Shown: piece after piece, positions 8,563 through 17,301 of the stretch
How positions within the stretch are numbered: the first letter of the stretch is position 1
Layout of the letters: each line of letters starts with the position of its first letter
DNA from: Alkalibacterium sp049389645
Lineage (GTDB): Bacteria; Bacillota; Bacilli; Lactobacillales; Carnobacteriaceae_A
DNA: 64,000 nucleotides
NCBI RefSeq assembly: GCF_049389645.1
Contig: NZ_CP186540.1
Span: 1,550,001 to 1,614,000 of the forward strand
Reading direction: 5' to 3'
Notes under the pieces: generated by a model
Told to the model about the DNA's origin: nothing
The model's input: the letters and a program-made list of their open reading frames with translations, nothing else
Database searches by the model: none
Position numbers and translations under genes: made by a program

Positions 8563-9195
8563 TTATTTAGTACCGTATAATCTGTCTCCGGCGTCTCCAA
8601 AACCTGGGGTGATATAGCTATGTTCATTTAGCCCTGGGTCGATTGCGGCTGTGTAGATTTGAACATCAGGAAATGCATTTTGTACAGCAGATATTCCTTC
8701 AGGAGAAGCAATCAAACAGATGAAATTAATGTTTTTTGCGTTGCGTTCAACTAAAGCTTGGATGGCAGCAATAGCTGTTCCGCCAGTAGCCAGCATAGGA
8801 TCCACTATAAAAATTTCACGTTTGTCTATATCCTTAGGGAATTTAGCATAATATTCTACGGCTTCTAGAGTTTCAGGATCTCTATAGAGACCTACATGCC
8901 CAACTTTCGCCACGGGAATCATGTTTAAAATACCGTTCACCATGCCTAATCCGGCACGCATTAAGGGGATGATTGCGATATTTTTTCCACTTAATACATA
9001 AGATTTTGTTTTGGACACAGGAGTTTCGATTTCAATCTCTTTGAGAGGTAAGGACCTGGTCATTTCGTATGCCATTAAAGAGGAGACCTCTTGAACTAAT
9101 TCACGAAATTCTTTAGAACCTGTCTCTTTTTTTCGGATCATCGTCAGTTTGTGTTGCAGTAATGGATGGTCAAAAACAAATACATCTTTAGTCAC
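8563..9195 (-). CDS. upp: Uracil phosphoribosyltransferase
   Basis: This 210-residue enzyme makes UMP from uracil and PRPP (pyrimidine salvage). The PRPP-binding motif is VDPMLATGGTAIAAI, and the C-terminal uracil-binding YITPGFGDAGDRLYGTK is diagnostic of Upp. Length is normal. The start is a GTG at 9195 after an AAGGAGA site. It stands as a single gene, divergent from the pucR-type regulator; no PyrR-type leader was seen before it. Confidence 0.97.
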   Translation of the reverse strand: MTKDVFVFDHPLLQHKLTMIRKKETGSKEFRELVQEVSSLMAYEMTRSLPLKEIEIETPVSKTKSYVLSGKNIAIIPLMRAGLGMVNGILNMIPVAKVGHVGLYRDPETLEAVEYYAKFPKDIDKREIFIVDPMLATGGTAIAAIQALVERNAKNINFICLIASPEGISAVQNAFPDVQIYTAAIDPGLNEHSYITPGFGDAGDRLYGTK

Positions 9196-9262
9196 TATGA
9201 TCTCTCCTTCTTTTACTAATAGTGAATGCTACAGTATAATGCAATAATACACAAGGAGAAAT

Positions 9263-10927
9263 TTGAAAGTAGGTGCGCAGTTGAAAGTTACTATGCAGGA
9301 AATATTAAAGTTAGATAATTTTCAAAATGTCGATGTTGTAGCAGGACATGACGGGTTAAATAACGATATCGAGAATGTTTATGTGATGGAAGTTCCGGAC
9401 ATATCTGCTTATGTAAATGAAGGTGGTCTGTTGTTCACAACCTTATACCCAATCGTGGATAATAAGACGGCTATGAAAAATTTCATCCCTGAATTAAAAA
9501 AACTGGGGCTAGCAGGAGTGGCTATAAAAGTAGGAAGGTATGTCGAGGAGATTCCAGCTTATATGCTTGAGCAGGCCGATGATCTGTCTCTGCCGGTTTT
9601 ACAGCTCCCCTCTACCTCAAATTTTTCTTTTCTTTTAAATGATATTTTAACCGAACTACTCGGAAAGAAGACAAAAGAGCTGGAGTTCAGAGAGAGTATT
9701 TCCAGTAAGCTGCATACGTTGTTGCTTAGCGGTGCAGACATAAAAGATTTACTTTCTTATGTATCGGTTGTCACAAGTATGGATATAATCATAATAAGTG
9801 AACAACTGAAATTTGTAGAAGCTTCAAGTTCAGACTCTTCCGTCAATTTTAAAGTCATGGATGATAAATTTTATGTTAAATCTATAAACAAAATTGAATT
9901 TCTTGAGGATGAACCGTGTATACAATTTGAAGGGAAGGTATATTTACGAAAAAATGTGATCATACAACCAATCGATGCCGGGGAGAAAATTCTAGGATAC
10001 ATCATACTAATAAAGAAAAATGATAAAAGTAGATTGGAATATTTGGATATCATAGTCGAGCAGTCAATTATATTACTTGCCTTTCTGTTACAGAACAGAC
10101 AGACACTGCTTCAAAAAGAGAGGAATTATTTGGATAATTTTATTAGAGATATCATTAATGAAAATTATCAGTTCCAATCCGAACTAATCGAGAAAGCCAA
10201 AGTATTTAAATGGAACTTTCATTTCCCCAATATTATCTTGCTGATCGATATTACAAATAATCACGAGGATAACAAAGTAGCAAGTTATTATAAATCTATA
10301 GACAGTGGGATAATAACAGAAGAAATAGCCCGGAGTTGTGAAATTCCTTTAGAAAATTGTAAAGTAGCGCTGCATAATGACCATATCATTTGTTTTATAA
10401 GTGTAGCCCTCATAACAGACCTATCCACTAAACTGAAAAGAGCTAGTGAGCAAATAGCTAAACATTTTAAAAAGTATGGATCCATAAAGATCAGTATTTC
10501 TGATAAAATTTATTCTATTGATGAAATTCAAAGTTCATATAACGATGCGGTGCTGGTTCAAAATATTTATAAAGAGGTCTATAAGGATGAGTCATTTATA
10601 GAGTTTTATAATGACATAGGTATTTATAAAATATTCCATTTGATAAAAGACAAAGATTATTTAAGTAAGTACGTGGAGGAAAAACTGGGAACGGTCATAG
10701 CCAGTGATGAAAAAAATGATATGGAATTGATTAAAACACTGAAAGTTTTGATCAAAAATAATATGAATGTGAAGAAAAGTGCCGACGAGTTATTTATTCA
10801 CTACAATTCTTTGAGGTATAGGGTCAACAAGTTAAACGAGCTTGGAATAGAAATTAAAGATGGAAATGAAATGACTGAAATAGCTGTTGCCTGCCAACTG
10901 CTATCTTATCTGAACAATACAACTTGA
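9263..10927 (+). CDS. PucR family transcriptional regulator
   Basis: This 554-residue regulator has the N-terminal PucR domain (about residues 8-130, with NVYVMEVPDISAYVNEGGLLFTTLYP), a middle GGDEF-like/sensor region, and a C-terminal helix-turn-helix (about 495-550, NNMNVKKSADELFIHYNSLRYRVNKL). PucR controls purine catabolism in B. subtilis; relatives usually govern an adjacent catabolic operon. The start is a TTG at 9263, 4 bases past AAGGAGA; a second TTG lies 18 bases on. It directly precedes the permease-hydrolase-FdrA operon in the same direction and is its likely regulator. Confidence 0.88.
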   Translation: MKVGAQLKVTMQEILKLDNFQNVDVVAGHDGLNNDIENVYVMEVPDISAYVNEGGLLFTTLYPIVDNKTAMKNFIPELKKLGLAGVAIKVGRYVEEIPAYMLEQADDLSLPVLQLPSTSNFSFLLNDILTELLGKKTKELEFRESISSKLHTLLLSGADIKDLLSYVSVVTSMDIIIISEQLKFVEASSSDSSVNFKVMDDKFYVKSINKIEFLEDEPCIQFEGKVYLRKNVIIQPIDAGEKILGYIILIKKNDKSRLEYLDIIVEQSIILLAFLLQNRQTLLQKERNYLDNFIRDIINENYQFQSELIEKAKVFKWNFHFPNIILLIDITNNHEDNKVASYYKSIDSGIITEEIARSCEIPLENCKVALHNDHIICFISVALITDLSTKLKRASEQIAKHFKKYGSIKISISDKIYSIDEIQSSYNDAVLVQNIYKEVYKDESFIEFYNDIGIYKIFHLIKDKDYLSKYVEEKLGTVIASDEKNDMELIKTLKVLIKNNMNVKKSADELFIHYNSLRYRVNKLNELGIEIKDGNEMTEIAVACQLLSYLNNTT

Positions 10928-10930
10928 TAC

Positions 10931-10971
10931 CAGATAAACCCTGCGAGTAATCTATCGTAGGGTTTTATCTG
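10931..10971 (+). terminator. Hairpin after the PucR-type gene
   Basis: Imperfect stem AGATAAA-CCCT / AGGG-TTTTATCT lies 4 bases past the stop and separates the regulator from the operon it probably controls. The T run is short. Confidence 0.6.
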
Positions 10972-11082
10972 TCAATAACATACAAAATGGAAGCGTTTTT
11001 TATGGCAAACCTTTACAATGAATAATCGAGAGGTGAGTGATACTATATATTCATAGCATTAAAACAATTTAAGGAGGGCAGT

Positions 11083-12624
11083 ATGTTGAACCCAAAAAAA
11101 GCCATAAAGATATGGCAGCGTACTGATATTGATGGTTTTTTCGGTTTGTTTACCAATAATCTGACGAATCTTTTAGTGATGGCTGGACTGTTGATGGCCA
11201 TAGGGATCCCGGCAGATATTACTTTTGGAAAGATATTACCTGCCGTGGGTCTGTCTATTTTTGCAAGCAGCATCATCTATTCTGTTATGGCATATAAATT
11301 AGCGGTCAAAGAGAATAGAAACACTGTCACATCTTTACCTTCTGGCAGTAGTGTCACCCACATGTTTTTAATCGTTTACCTAATCATGGGACCTGTTTAT
11401 CAAAAAACAGGCGATCCATACTTGGCATGGTATGCAAGCCTAGCCTGGGGATTCATTGAAGGAGTGATAGAACTTTTAGGTTCAATTTTTGGCGAAAAAT
11501 TAAGAAAGATCATACCTAGAGCGGCAATGCTGGGATCTCTTGCAGGAGCATCCATCACATTTATCGCTATGACGCCGGCGATGCAGACGTTTGATGTGCC
11601 TTACGTCGGATTGATATCGCTTGTCATAATCTTGTTAGGCTGGTTTGGCAGAGTGAGTTTTCCGTTTAAAATCCCAGTGGGGTTCGTTGCTATAGTGATT
11701 GGAACAGTAATTGGATGGTCTACCGGCTTAATGGATTTCCAATTACTCGTTGAATCCTTCGATTCCATTTCAATATCTTTACCTAGTTTTTCAGTTTATA
11801 GAATCGCCACTGGATTTTCTGAAGCTGCGCCATTCTTGATTTCTGCAATTCCGCTGGGTATTTATAATATGTTTGAAACGATCGACAATATTGAGAGCGC
11901 TGAAGCGGCGGGGGATAATTATAATACGTTCCATACGATGATAGCAGATGGCTCAACAAGTATATTAGCAAGTCTATTTGGAAGTCCGTTCCCAACAGCA
12001 GTGTTTATTGGTCATCCTGGCTGGAAAGAAGCCGGCGCAAGAATCGGTTACACGCTAGCAACGGGTGTAGGTATTTTAGCTATTACTTGGCTAGGATTAA
12101 TATCGCTGCTATTAAACGTTATACCTATCCAAGCAATTTTACCCATTTTGGTGTATGTCGGTCTGGTTATTGGTTCGCAGGCTTTTCAAGAAGTTGAGAA
12201 AAAATACGCTCCTGCTGTGGTTATCGCTATCATACCTTGGTTAGCTGATTGGGGACGCACACTAATTGACAATAGCCTAGCATCTTTAAATACCAATGCA
12301 GCTGATATCGGAATAAATATATTGAGTGAAGCTGGTGTTGAATATAGCGGTATGGTTGTCTTGGGTTCAGGGGCCATAATCGTAGGCATGCTTTGGTCTG
12401 CTATTCTAAGTTTTATCATCGATAATGACTTCTTCAAGGCAAGTATAGTAGCCATCTTCGGAGCTGCTTTCTCATTTTTTGGAGTGATTCATTCTCAAAC
12501 CGTGGGATTCAATGTAGGGGGTGAGTTAGCTCTAAGTTACACGCTTGTAGCCCTAATCATCGTGATAATGAACTATTTAAAAAAATATAATAATGGAGGA
12601 ATTACCTATGACAAAAAATTATAA
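11083..12624 (+). CDS. NCS2-type permease (first copy)
   Basis: This 513-residue polytopic membrane protein has about 12-13 hydrophobic segments and belongs to the nucleobase:cation symporter-2 / xanthine-uracil permease-like superfamily. It opens with IDGFFGLFTNNLTNLL and carries the conserved TSLPSGSSVTHMF loop and SPFPTAVFIGHPGWKEAGARIGY loop. It may import the substrate degraded by the downstream enzymes; specificity cannot be read from sequence. AAGGAGGG precedes the ATG by 4-5 bases. Its end overlaps the start of the hydrolase gene by 17 bases, pointing to coupled translation. A paralogue follows the hydrolase. Confidence 0.85.
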   Translation: MLNPKKAIKIWQRTDIDGFFGLFTNNLTNLLVMAGLLMAIGIPADITFGKILPAVGLSIFASSIIYSVMAYKLAVKENRNTVTSLPSGSSVTHMFLIVYLIMGPVYQKTGDPYLAWYASLAWGFIEGVIELLGSIFGEKLRKIIPRAAMLGSLAGASITFIAMTPAMQTFDVPYVGLISLVIILLGWFGRVSFPFKIPVGFVAIVIGTVIGWSTGLMDFQLLVESFDSISISLPSFSVYRIATGFSEAAPFLISAIPLGIYNMFETIDNIESAEAAGDNYNTFHTMIADGSTSILASLFGSPFPTAVFIGHPGWKEAGARIGYTLATGVGILAITWLGLISLLLNVIPIQAILPILVYVGLVIGSQAFQEVEKKYAPAVVIAIIPWLADWGRTLIDNSLASLNTNAADIGINILSEAGVEYSGMVVLGSGAIIVGMLWSAILSFIIDNDFFKASIVAIFGAAFSFFGVIHSQTVGFNVGGELALSYTLVALIIVIMNYLKKYNNGGITYDKKL

Positions 12625-13273
12625 AGTACCGGCCAAACCATATGAGTTCGAGTTTGATATTGAGTCGACAGCATTTATGATCATTGATATGCAGAGAGAC
12701 TTCTTGTATCCAGGAGGGTTTGGAGAAAAGCTGGGAAATGATGTTTCCGCTACCAATTCAATTATTCCAAATGTTAAAAAAGTTTTAGAAGCTGCAAGAG
12801 AAAAAGATATGCTCATTATTCATACCAGAGAAGGTCACAGACCTGATCTGACAGATGTCCCTGAAAGTAAAGCAAAAAGAGGTGGTGGGATTGGCGAACA
12901 GGGTCCTATGGGAAGGATTTTGGTAAGAGGAGAATACGGCCATGATATTGTCGATGAATTACAACCAAAAGAAAACGAAGTTGTCATAGACAAACCTGGA
13001 AAAGGCGCTTTTTATCAAACTGACTTAGAGTCTATTTTGAGAAACAAGAATATTAAAAGCTTAATTGTATCGGGTGTTACTACTCATGTCTGTGTGCAAA
13101 CGACTATCAGAGAAGCCAATGATCGCGGTTACGAATGCTTGATGTTGGAAGACTGTTGCGCGGCTTTCGACAAGAGAGACCATGAAGATTCTATTCGTAT
13201 GATCAACCAGCAAGGTGGGATCTTTGGCTGGACAACACCATCTAAATATTTACTGGAAGAACTGAAAAAATAA
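12608..13273 (+). CDS. Cysteine hydrolase, isochorismatase-like (biuret-hydrolase-like)
   Basis: This 221-residue protein has the Asp-Lys-Cys triad of the family: IIDMQRDF (Asp), IDKPGKGAF (Lys) and VSGVTTHVCVQTT (Cys). Such enzymes hydrolyse C-N bonds in small amides (biuret, N-carbamoylsarcosine, ureidoacrylate, nicotinamide). Stretches such as HTREGHRPDL, GRILVRGE and REANDRGYECLMLEDCC resemble biuret amidohydrolases as I recall them. The ATG at 12608 lies 7 bases past TGGAGGA. It is flanked by two permeases and followed by carbamoyl-transfer genes, so an N-carbamoyl or oxamate-like amide is the likely substrate; which one is inference. Confidence 0.85.
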   Translation: MTKNYKVPAKPYEFEFDIESTAFMIIDMQRDFLYPGGFGEKLGNDVSATNSIIPNVKKVLEAAREKDMLIIHTREGHRPDLTDVPESKAKRGGGIGEQGPMGRILVRGEYGHDIVDELQPKENEVVIDKPGKGAFYQTDLESILRNKNIKSLIVSGVTTHVCVQTTIREANDRGYECLMLEDCCAAFDKRDHEDSIRMINQQGGIFGWTTPSKYLLEELKK

Positions 13274-13298
13274 TTTCAAGACAAGAGGAGATAAATTT

Positions 13299-14837
13299 AT
13301 GGAAAATAGTCATAAATCAACACCGTGGTTCGTAAAAGGGGATATTAATGGATTTTTTGGTTTGTTCAGTAACGTACTGACAAACTTCCTAGCGGCTATC
13401 GGATTGTTGGCAGCTATAAACATGCCCGGAGATATAATATACGGCAACATTGTGCCTGGAACAGCTATAGCACTCGGTCTTGGTGGAATCATCTTTGCAA
13501 TACAGGCAAGACGAGCATCTATTAAACAAGAAAAATCTGATATAACTGCTCTACCTTATGGTCTGAGCGTGCCGCATTACTTCATCGTAGCTTTCGGAGT
13601 CATGCTGCCCGTTTATGCTCAGACTCAAGACTGGATGCTTGCCTGGTCAACAGGTGTCGCTTGGAATTTGATTCAAGGGATCATTATGACTCTTGGAGCC
13701 GTAGTTGGACCGTTCATCCAGAAATATATTCCAAGAAGCGCCTTACTGGGTTCCCTTGCTGGATTAGCAGTCACTTATATAGCCATGAATCCGATGGGAG
13801 AAATATTCAGTACACCTTATATTGGCTTGCTTACTCTGGTTATTGTACTGGGGGGCTGGATTGCTCATAAAAAACTACCGGGTAATATTCCAGCAGGACT
13901 TCTTGCCATTATTATCGGTATGTCACTGGCTTGGGCCACAGGATACATGGACGTCAATGCCGTTCAAGAAGCCGCAGCCGGTTTCTCGATTTCAGTTCCA
14001 TCATTTGCCTTCGCACAACTAATGACAGGATTTGCTTATATTTCACCATTTTTAGCAGCTGCGATACCTTTAGCAATCTATGATTTCTTAGAGAGCTTAG
14101 ATAATATCGAAAGTGCTGAAGTAGGAGGAGATAAATATCCGACAGGCTTAACATTATTAGTACCTGGAGTTCTGACAATGTTAGGGTCTATTTTAGGAAG
14201 TCCTTTCCCAACAATCATTTATATCGGTCATCCAGGATGGAAAGCTACTGGAGCAAGAGTCGGTTATTCACTTGCTACGGGTATCGGTGTGATGATACTT
14301 GCTTTTGTTGGACTCATGCCTCTCGTTATGTCTGTTATACCGTTGGTTGCTTTACTTCCGATCTTAGTCTACATTTCTATGACAATAGGAACTCAAGCAT
14401 ATACGACGGCTGATCCTAAACATGTACCCGCAATGATTTTGGGCTTGATGCCATTTATCAGTAGTTTCGTGATATTGCAGATCAATAATGCGTTAACTGC
14501 TGCTGGTACAAGTGCAAATGAAGTGGGGTTACAAGTTTTAAGAGATAACGGGGTCTATTATGAAGGCTGGAGAGTATTGGGATCTTCCGATATCCTCGTG
14601 TCTATGATGCTGATCACAATCGTTATTTTCTTGATAGATAAAAACTTTAAAGTAGCAGCAATGTACAGTCTTTTAACTGCGGGTCTATCATTCTTCGGAT
14701 TTATACACGCAGGGCAAATTGGACTAGGTACGGGTTCCAGTGCAGCCTTGGGTTATGTAACCATGGCTTTGGGATTACTAGTCTTCCATTTCTATAGACA
14801 TCCAGATGAAAAACAAGAATTAAACAACGAGAGTTAA
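13299..14837 (+). CDS. NCS2-type permease (second copy)
   Basis: This 512-residue polytopic membrane protein is clearly homologous to the permease at 11083: the same INGFFGLFSNVLTNFL opening, TALPYGLSVPHYF loop and SPFPTIIYIGHPGWKATGARVGY loop. About 12-13 membrane segments are visible. Two related carriers in one operon suggest separate substrates, or uptake of substrate and export of a product. GAGGAGA precedes the ATG. The next gene begins 9 bases after its stop. Confidence 0.85.
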   Translation: MENSHKSTPWFVKGDINGFFGLFSNVLTNFLAAIGLLAAINMPGDIIYGNIVPGTAIALGLGGIIFAIQARRASIKQEKSDITALPYGLSVPHYFIVAFGVMLPVYAQTQDWMLAWSTGVAWNLIQGIIMTLGAVVGPFIQKYIPRSALLGSLAGLAVTYIAMNPMGEIFSTPYIGLLTLVIVLGGWIAHKKLPGNIPAGLLAIIIGMSLAWATGYMDVNAVQEAAAGFSISVPSFAFAQLMTGFAYISPFLAAAIPLAIYDFLESLDNIESAEVGGDKYPTGLTLLVPGVLTMLGSILGSPFPTIIYIGHPGWKATGARVGYSLATGIGVMILAFVGLMPLVMSVIPLVALLPILVYISMTIGTQAYTTADPKHVPAMILGLMPFISSFVILQINNALTAAGTSANEVGLQVLRDNGVYYEGWRVLGSSDILVSMMLITIVIFLIDKNFKVAAMYSLLTAGLSFFGFIHAGQIGLGTGSSAALGYVTMALGLLVFHFYRHPDEKQELNNES

Positions 14838-14846
14838 CGGGGTGAA

Positions 14847-15770
14847 ATGATGAATATATTGATCAGCAGTATGGACAGTGAACTGTTCAATTTAATAGAT
14901 CGAATTGGGGAACGCGAATTTGTCGGTACTGTTGTTAATATTTTCGATAAAGTAATTAATGTCGAAACAAGTCTGCCTTCATCATTGATCACAATAGCCA
15001 ACACCCAGGTAATATCAGCTCCGTTCATGCTCAAAATAAGTGATGAAAATGACTTTAATCACTTAAAGCAATCGGTTGATATTGGAGATACCTTTTATTT
15101 TGATGAAAAAGGGCAAATAAGTGTGAATAATGACCGGTTGATTTTTTGTTCTTCGACCAGATGGCAATGTCTTCTTCCACTTACAGAAGTAAATGGATCG
15201 AAATTAGTAGACATGCTAAAAGAAGTAAACAGCTTCTTGAGGAACGAGGGGAAATCAGGTGGAATATTGAACGCTTACTTGTCGAGAGCGACAAATGATA
15301 ATGAGGATCTGAAGTTCAATAGTATTTACGACAACTATTTCAGACAATTGCTCCAACAGTTATCTGAACAATTCGACGGAGATAATCTTAAGAAGTTAAT
15401 CGGATTGGGAGTTGGATTAACCCCATCCGGCGATGATTTCATAGTAGGTGTGTTGGCTACTCTGTATAGTTATGACACATCAAGGCAATTTATTAATGGG
15501 ATCAAAAGTCAAATAAGTAAAGAGAGTATCTTAGGCAAAACAACGCGCGTCAGCACACACATGCTGACTTTTGCGCTGGATGGATATTTTAATGAAGCAT
15601 TATTAAATCTATTTAGTGAAAAAAAACAAATAGATCGATCGTTGAAGCAACTAAAGAGTATTGGTTCCACCTCGGGAACAGATATGCTTTCAGGCGTTAG
15701 TTTTGCTTTAGAACAATTAATAAAAGAATTCAAAAGGAGAGATCAGTTTGATTACAAAAGTTTTGATTGA
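14847..15770 (+). CDS. DUF2877 protein (AllH/YlbF-like)
   Basis: This 307-residue protein contains the DUF2877 signature LIGLGVGLTPSGDDFIVGVL (about residues 185-204) and a C-terminal SIGSTSGTDMLSGVSFAL. In E. coli the DUF2877 protein YlbF is encoded with FdrA and YlbE in the allantoin cluster, and the three have been linked to oxamate carbamoyltransferase activity. GGGGTGA precedes two near-adjacent ATGs (14847, 14850). Its 3' end overlaps the FdrA start by 23 bases, indicating translational coupling. The role of this subunit is inferred from context. Confidence 0.82.
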   Translation: MMNILISSMDSELFNLIDRIGEREFVGTVVNIFDKVINVETSLPSSLITIANTQVISAPFMLKISDENDFNHLKQSVDIGDTFYFDEKGQISVNNDRLIFCSSTRWQCLLPLTEVNGSKLVDMLKEVNSFLRNEGKSGGILNAYLSRATNDNEDLKFNSIYDNYFRQLLQQLSEQFDGDNLKKLIGLGVGLTPSGDDFIVGVLATLYSYDTSRQFINGIKSQISKESILGKTTRVSTHMLTFALDGYFNEALLNLFSEKKQIDRSLKQLKSIGSTSGTDMLSGVSFALEQLIKEFKRRDQFDYKSFD

Positions 15771-17301
15771 AAAAAATGCATACCATGATTCAGTTACCTT
15801 GATGTCACTCTCAAGCAAAGTTTTATCTCAAGAAGGTGTGAGTGATGCCGTTGTTTCGATGGCTACACAAATGAACAAAGATTTATTGAATAATATTGGA
15901 TTGGCTACTGAAGAAAGTCAGTCTGCTACAGAAAACGATTTGATTATTGCCGTTAAAGCTATAAACGAAGAGGCACTAGAGAATGCCATCAACTTCATAA
16001 AGGAAGAATTAACGTCAAAAAAATCAGGTAAAAATAAAAATGGGAATGAAGCTGTGTCGACATTTAATGCAGCTCTAAATGAACTTCCTGATGCCAATCT
16101 TGTGATCATTTCAGTACCGGGAGAATATGCGGCGAGAGAAGCTCGACAAGCTCTTCATAAAGGGTTAAACGTTATGCTATTTAGTGATAATGTTTCTATT
16201 GAAGACGAGAAGTCACTTAAAGAATTAGGTGCCGAGAAAAACTTGCTCGTTATGGGTCCGGATTGCGGAACATCGATGATCAATAACACAGGTTTATGTT
16301 TCGCGAATAACGTTAAACAAGGCGGAATTGGTTTAGTCGCTGCTTCGGGAACTGGACTACAAGAAGTGGCTGTTCAAATAGATCGTATGGGTTATGGTAT
16401 CACTCACGCCATCGGTACAGGTGGACGAGATTTAAGTGAGCAAATCGGTGGAATCATGATGCTGGAAGGTCTGAAAAGACTGCAGGCAGACGATAACACG
16501 AAAGTTATCACGTTGATTTCGAAACCCCCTTCAAAAGCCGTTCAAGAAAAAATATTGAATAAAGTGAAAGAAAGTACGAAACCGATCGTTGTTTGCTTCC
16601 TTGATGGAGACAAAAATGAAGTAGAGGCCTCGGGTGCTCAATTCGCTTCCAACTTAATCGAAGCCGCAAAATTGTCTATATTAAACCTTGATGAATCTGT
16701 AACGTTTAATGACGACTTAAGTAATGAAACAATCAATAGTTTGAAAGATGAAATGAACCGCTTAGCTGATTCGCAGAAATATATCAAAGGACTATTTTGC
16801 GGAGGGACTTTGACAGCTGAAGCACTGTCAGTATTGCGAAACAGTGTGAAAGTCATTCAAAGTAATGTAGCGAAAAAAGCAGTAGAAAAATTATCAGATA
16901 CAGCCTCAAGCGACACACATATTTTACTGGACATGGGTGACGATGAATTTACCAAAGGGAAACCGCATCCTATGATTGAACCGAATCTTCGAAATGAACG
17001 TATCCTGAAAGAGGCAAATAATCCTAATACAGCTGTTCTACTATTGGATTTTGAATTAGGTTATGGCTCGCATGTTGATCCAGTGGGTGAATCTCTTGAA
17101 ACATTGATCGAAGCTAAAAATGTAGCTGAAAAAGCTGGACGTTATCTTTCTATTGTTGCATATGTTTGTGGAACGGATTCCGACAAGCAGGGTTTAGCTG
17201 ATCAGGAAAGAAAGTTGACTGATATCGGTATTTTAGTAGCAAAGAGTAATGCAGAAGCCAGTAAAATAGCCGGTATGATTGCTAATAAGGAGGTAAATTA
17301 A
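15748..17301 (+). CDS. fdrA: FdrA-like acyl-CoA synthetase-fold protein
   Basis: This 517-residue protein is related to succinyl-CoA synthetase alpha/beta subunits. It has a Rossmann-like region (about residues 120-260) with VMGPDCGTSMINNTGLCFAN and GLVAASGTGLQEVAVQIDRM followed by GTGGRDLSEQIGG, and a second ligase-like half. The active-site His of SucD is not obvious, in line with use of carbamoyl/phosphate rather than CoA chemistry in FdrA. With the DUF1116 and DUF2877 partners it probably forms a complex that turns an N-carbamoyl compound plus phosphate into carbamoyl phosphate. The start is a TTG after AAAGGAGA. Confidence 0.87.
   Translation: MITKVLIEKNAYHDSVTLMSLSSKVLSQEGVSDAVVSMATQMNKDLLNNIGLATEESQSATENDLIIAVKAINEEALENAINFIKEELTSKKSGKNKNGNEAVSTFNAALNELPDANLVIISVPGEYAAREARQALHKGLNVMLFSDNVSIEDEKSLKELGAEKNLLVMGPDCGTSMINNTGLCFANNVKQGGIGLVAASGTGLQEVAVQIDRMGYGITHAIGTGGRDLSEQIGGIMMLEGLKRLQADDNTKVITLISKPPSKAVQEKILNKVKESTKPIVVCFLDGDKNEVEASGAQFASNLIEAAKLSILNLDESVTFNDDLSNETINSLKDEMNRLADSQKYIKGLFCGGTLTAEALSVLRNSVKVIQSNVAKKAVEKLSDTASSDTHILLDMGDDEFTKGKPHPMIEPNLRNERILKEANNPNTAVLLLDFELGYGSHVDPVGESLETLIEAKNVAEKAGRYLSIVAYVCGTDSDKQGLADQERKLTDIGILVAKSNAEASKIAGMIANKEVN

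Noticed and set aside
10985..11005. cre site before the first permease
   Set aside because: TGGAAGCGTTTTTT matches only the first half of the CcpA consensus; too weak to call.
14834..15034. Minus-strand frames inside the FdrA/DUF operon and other large genes
   Set aside because: They run opposite to well-supported genes, have no ribosome binding sites and resemble no family.
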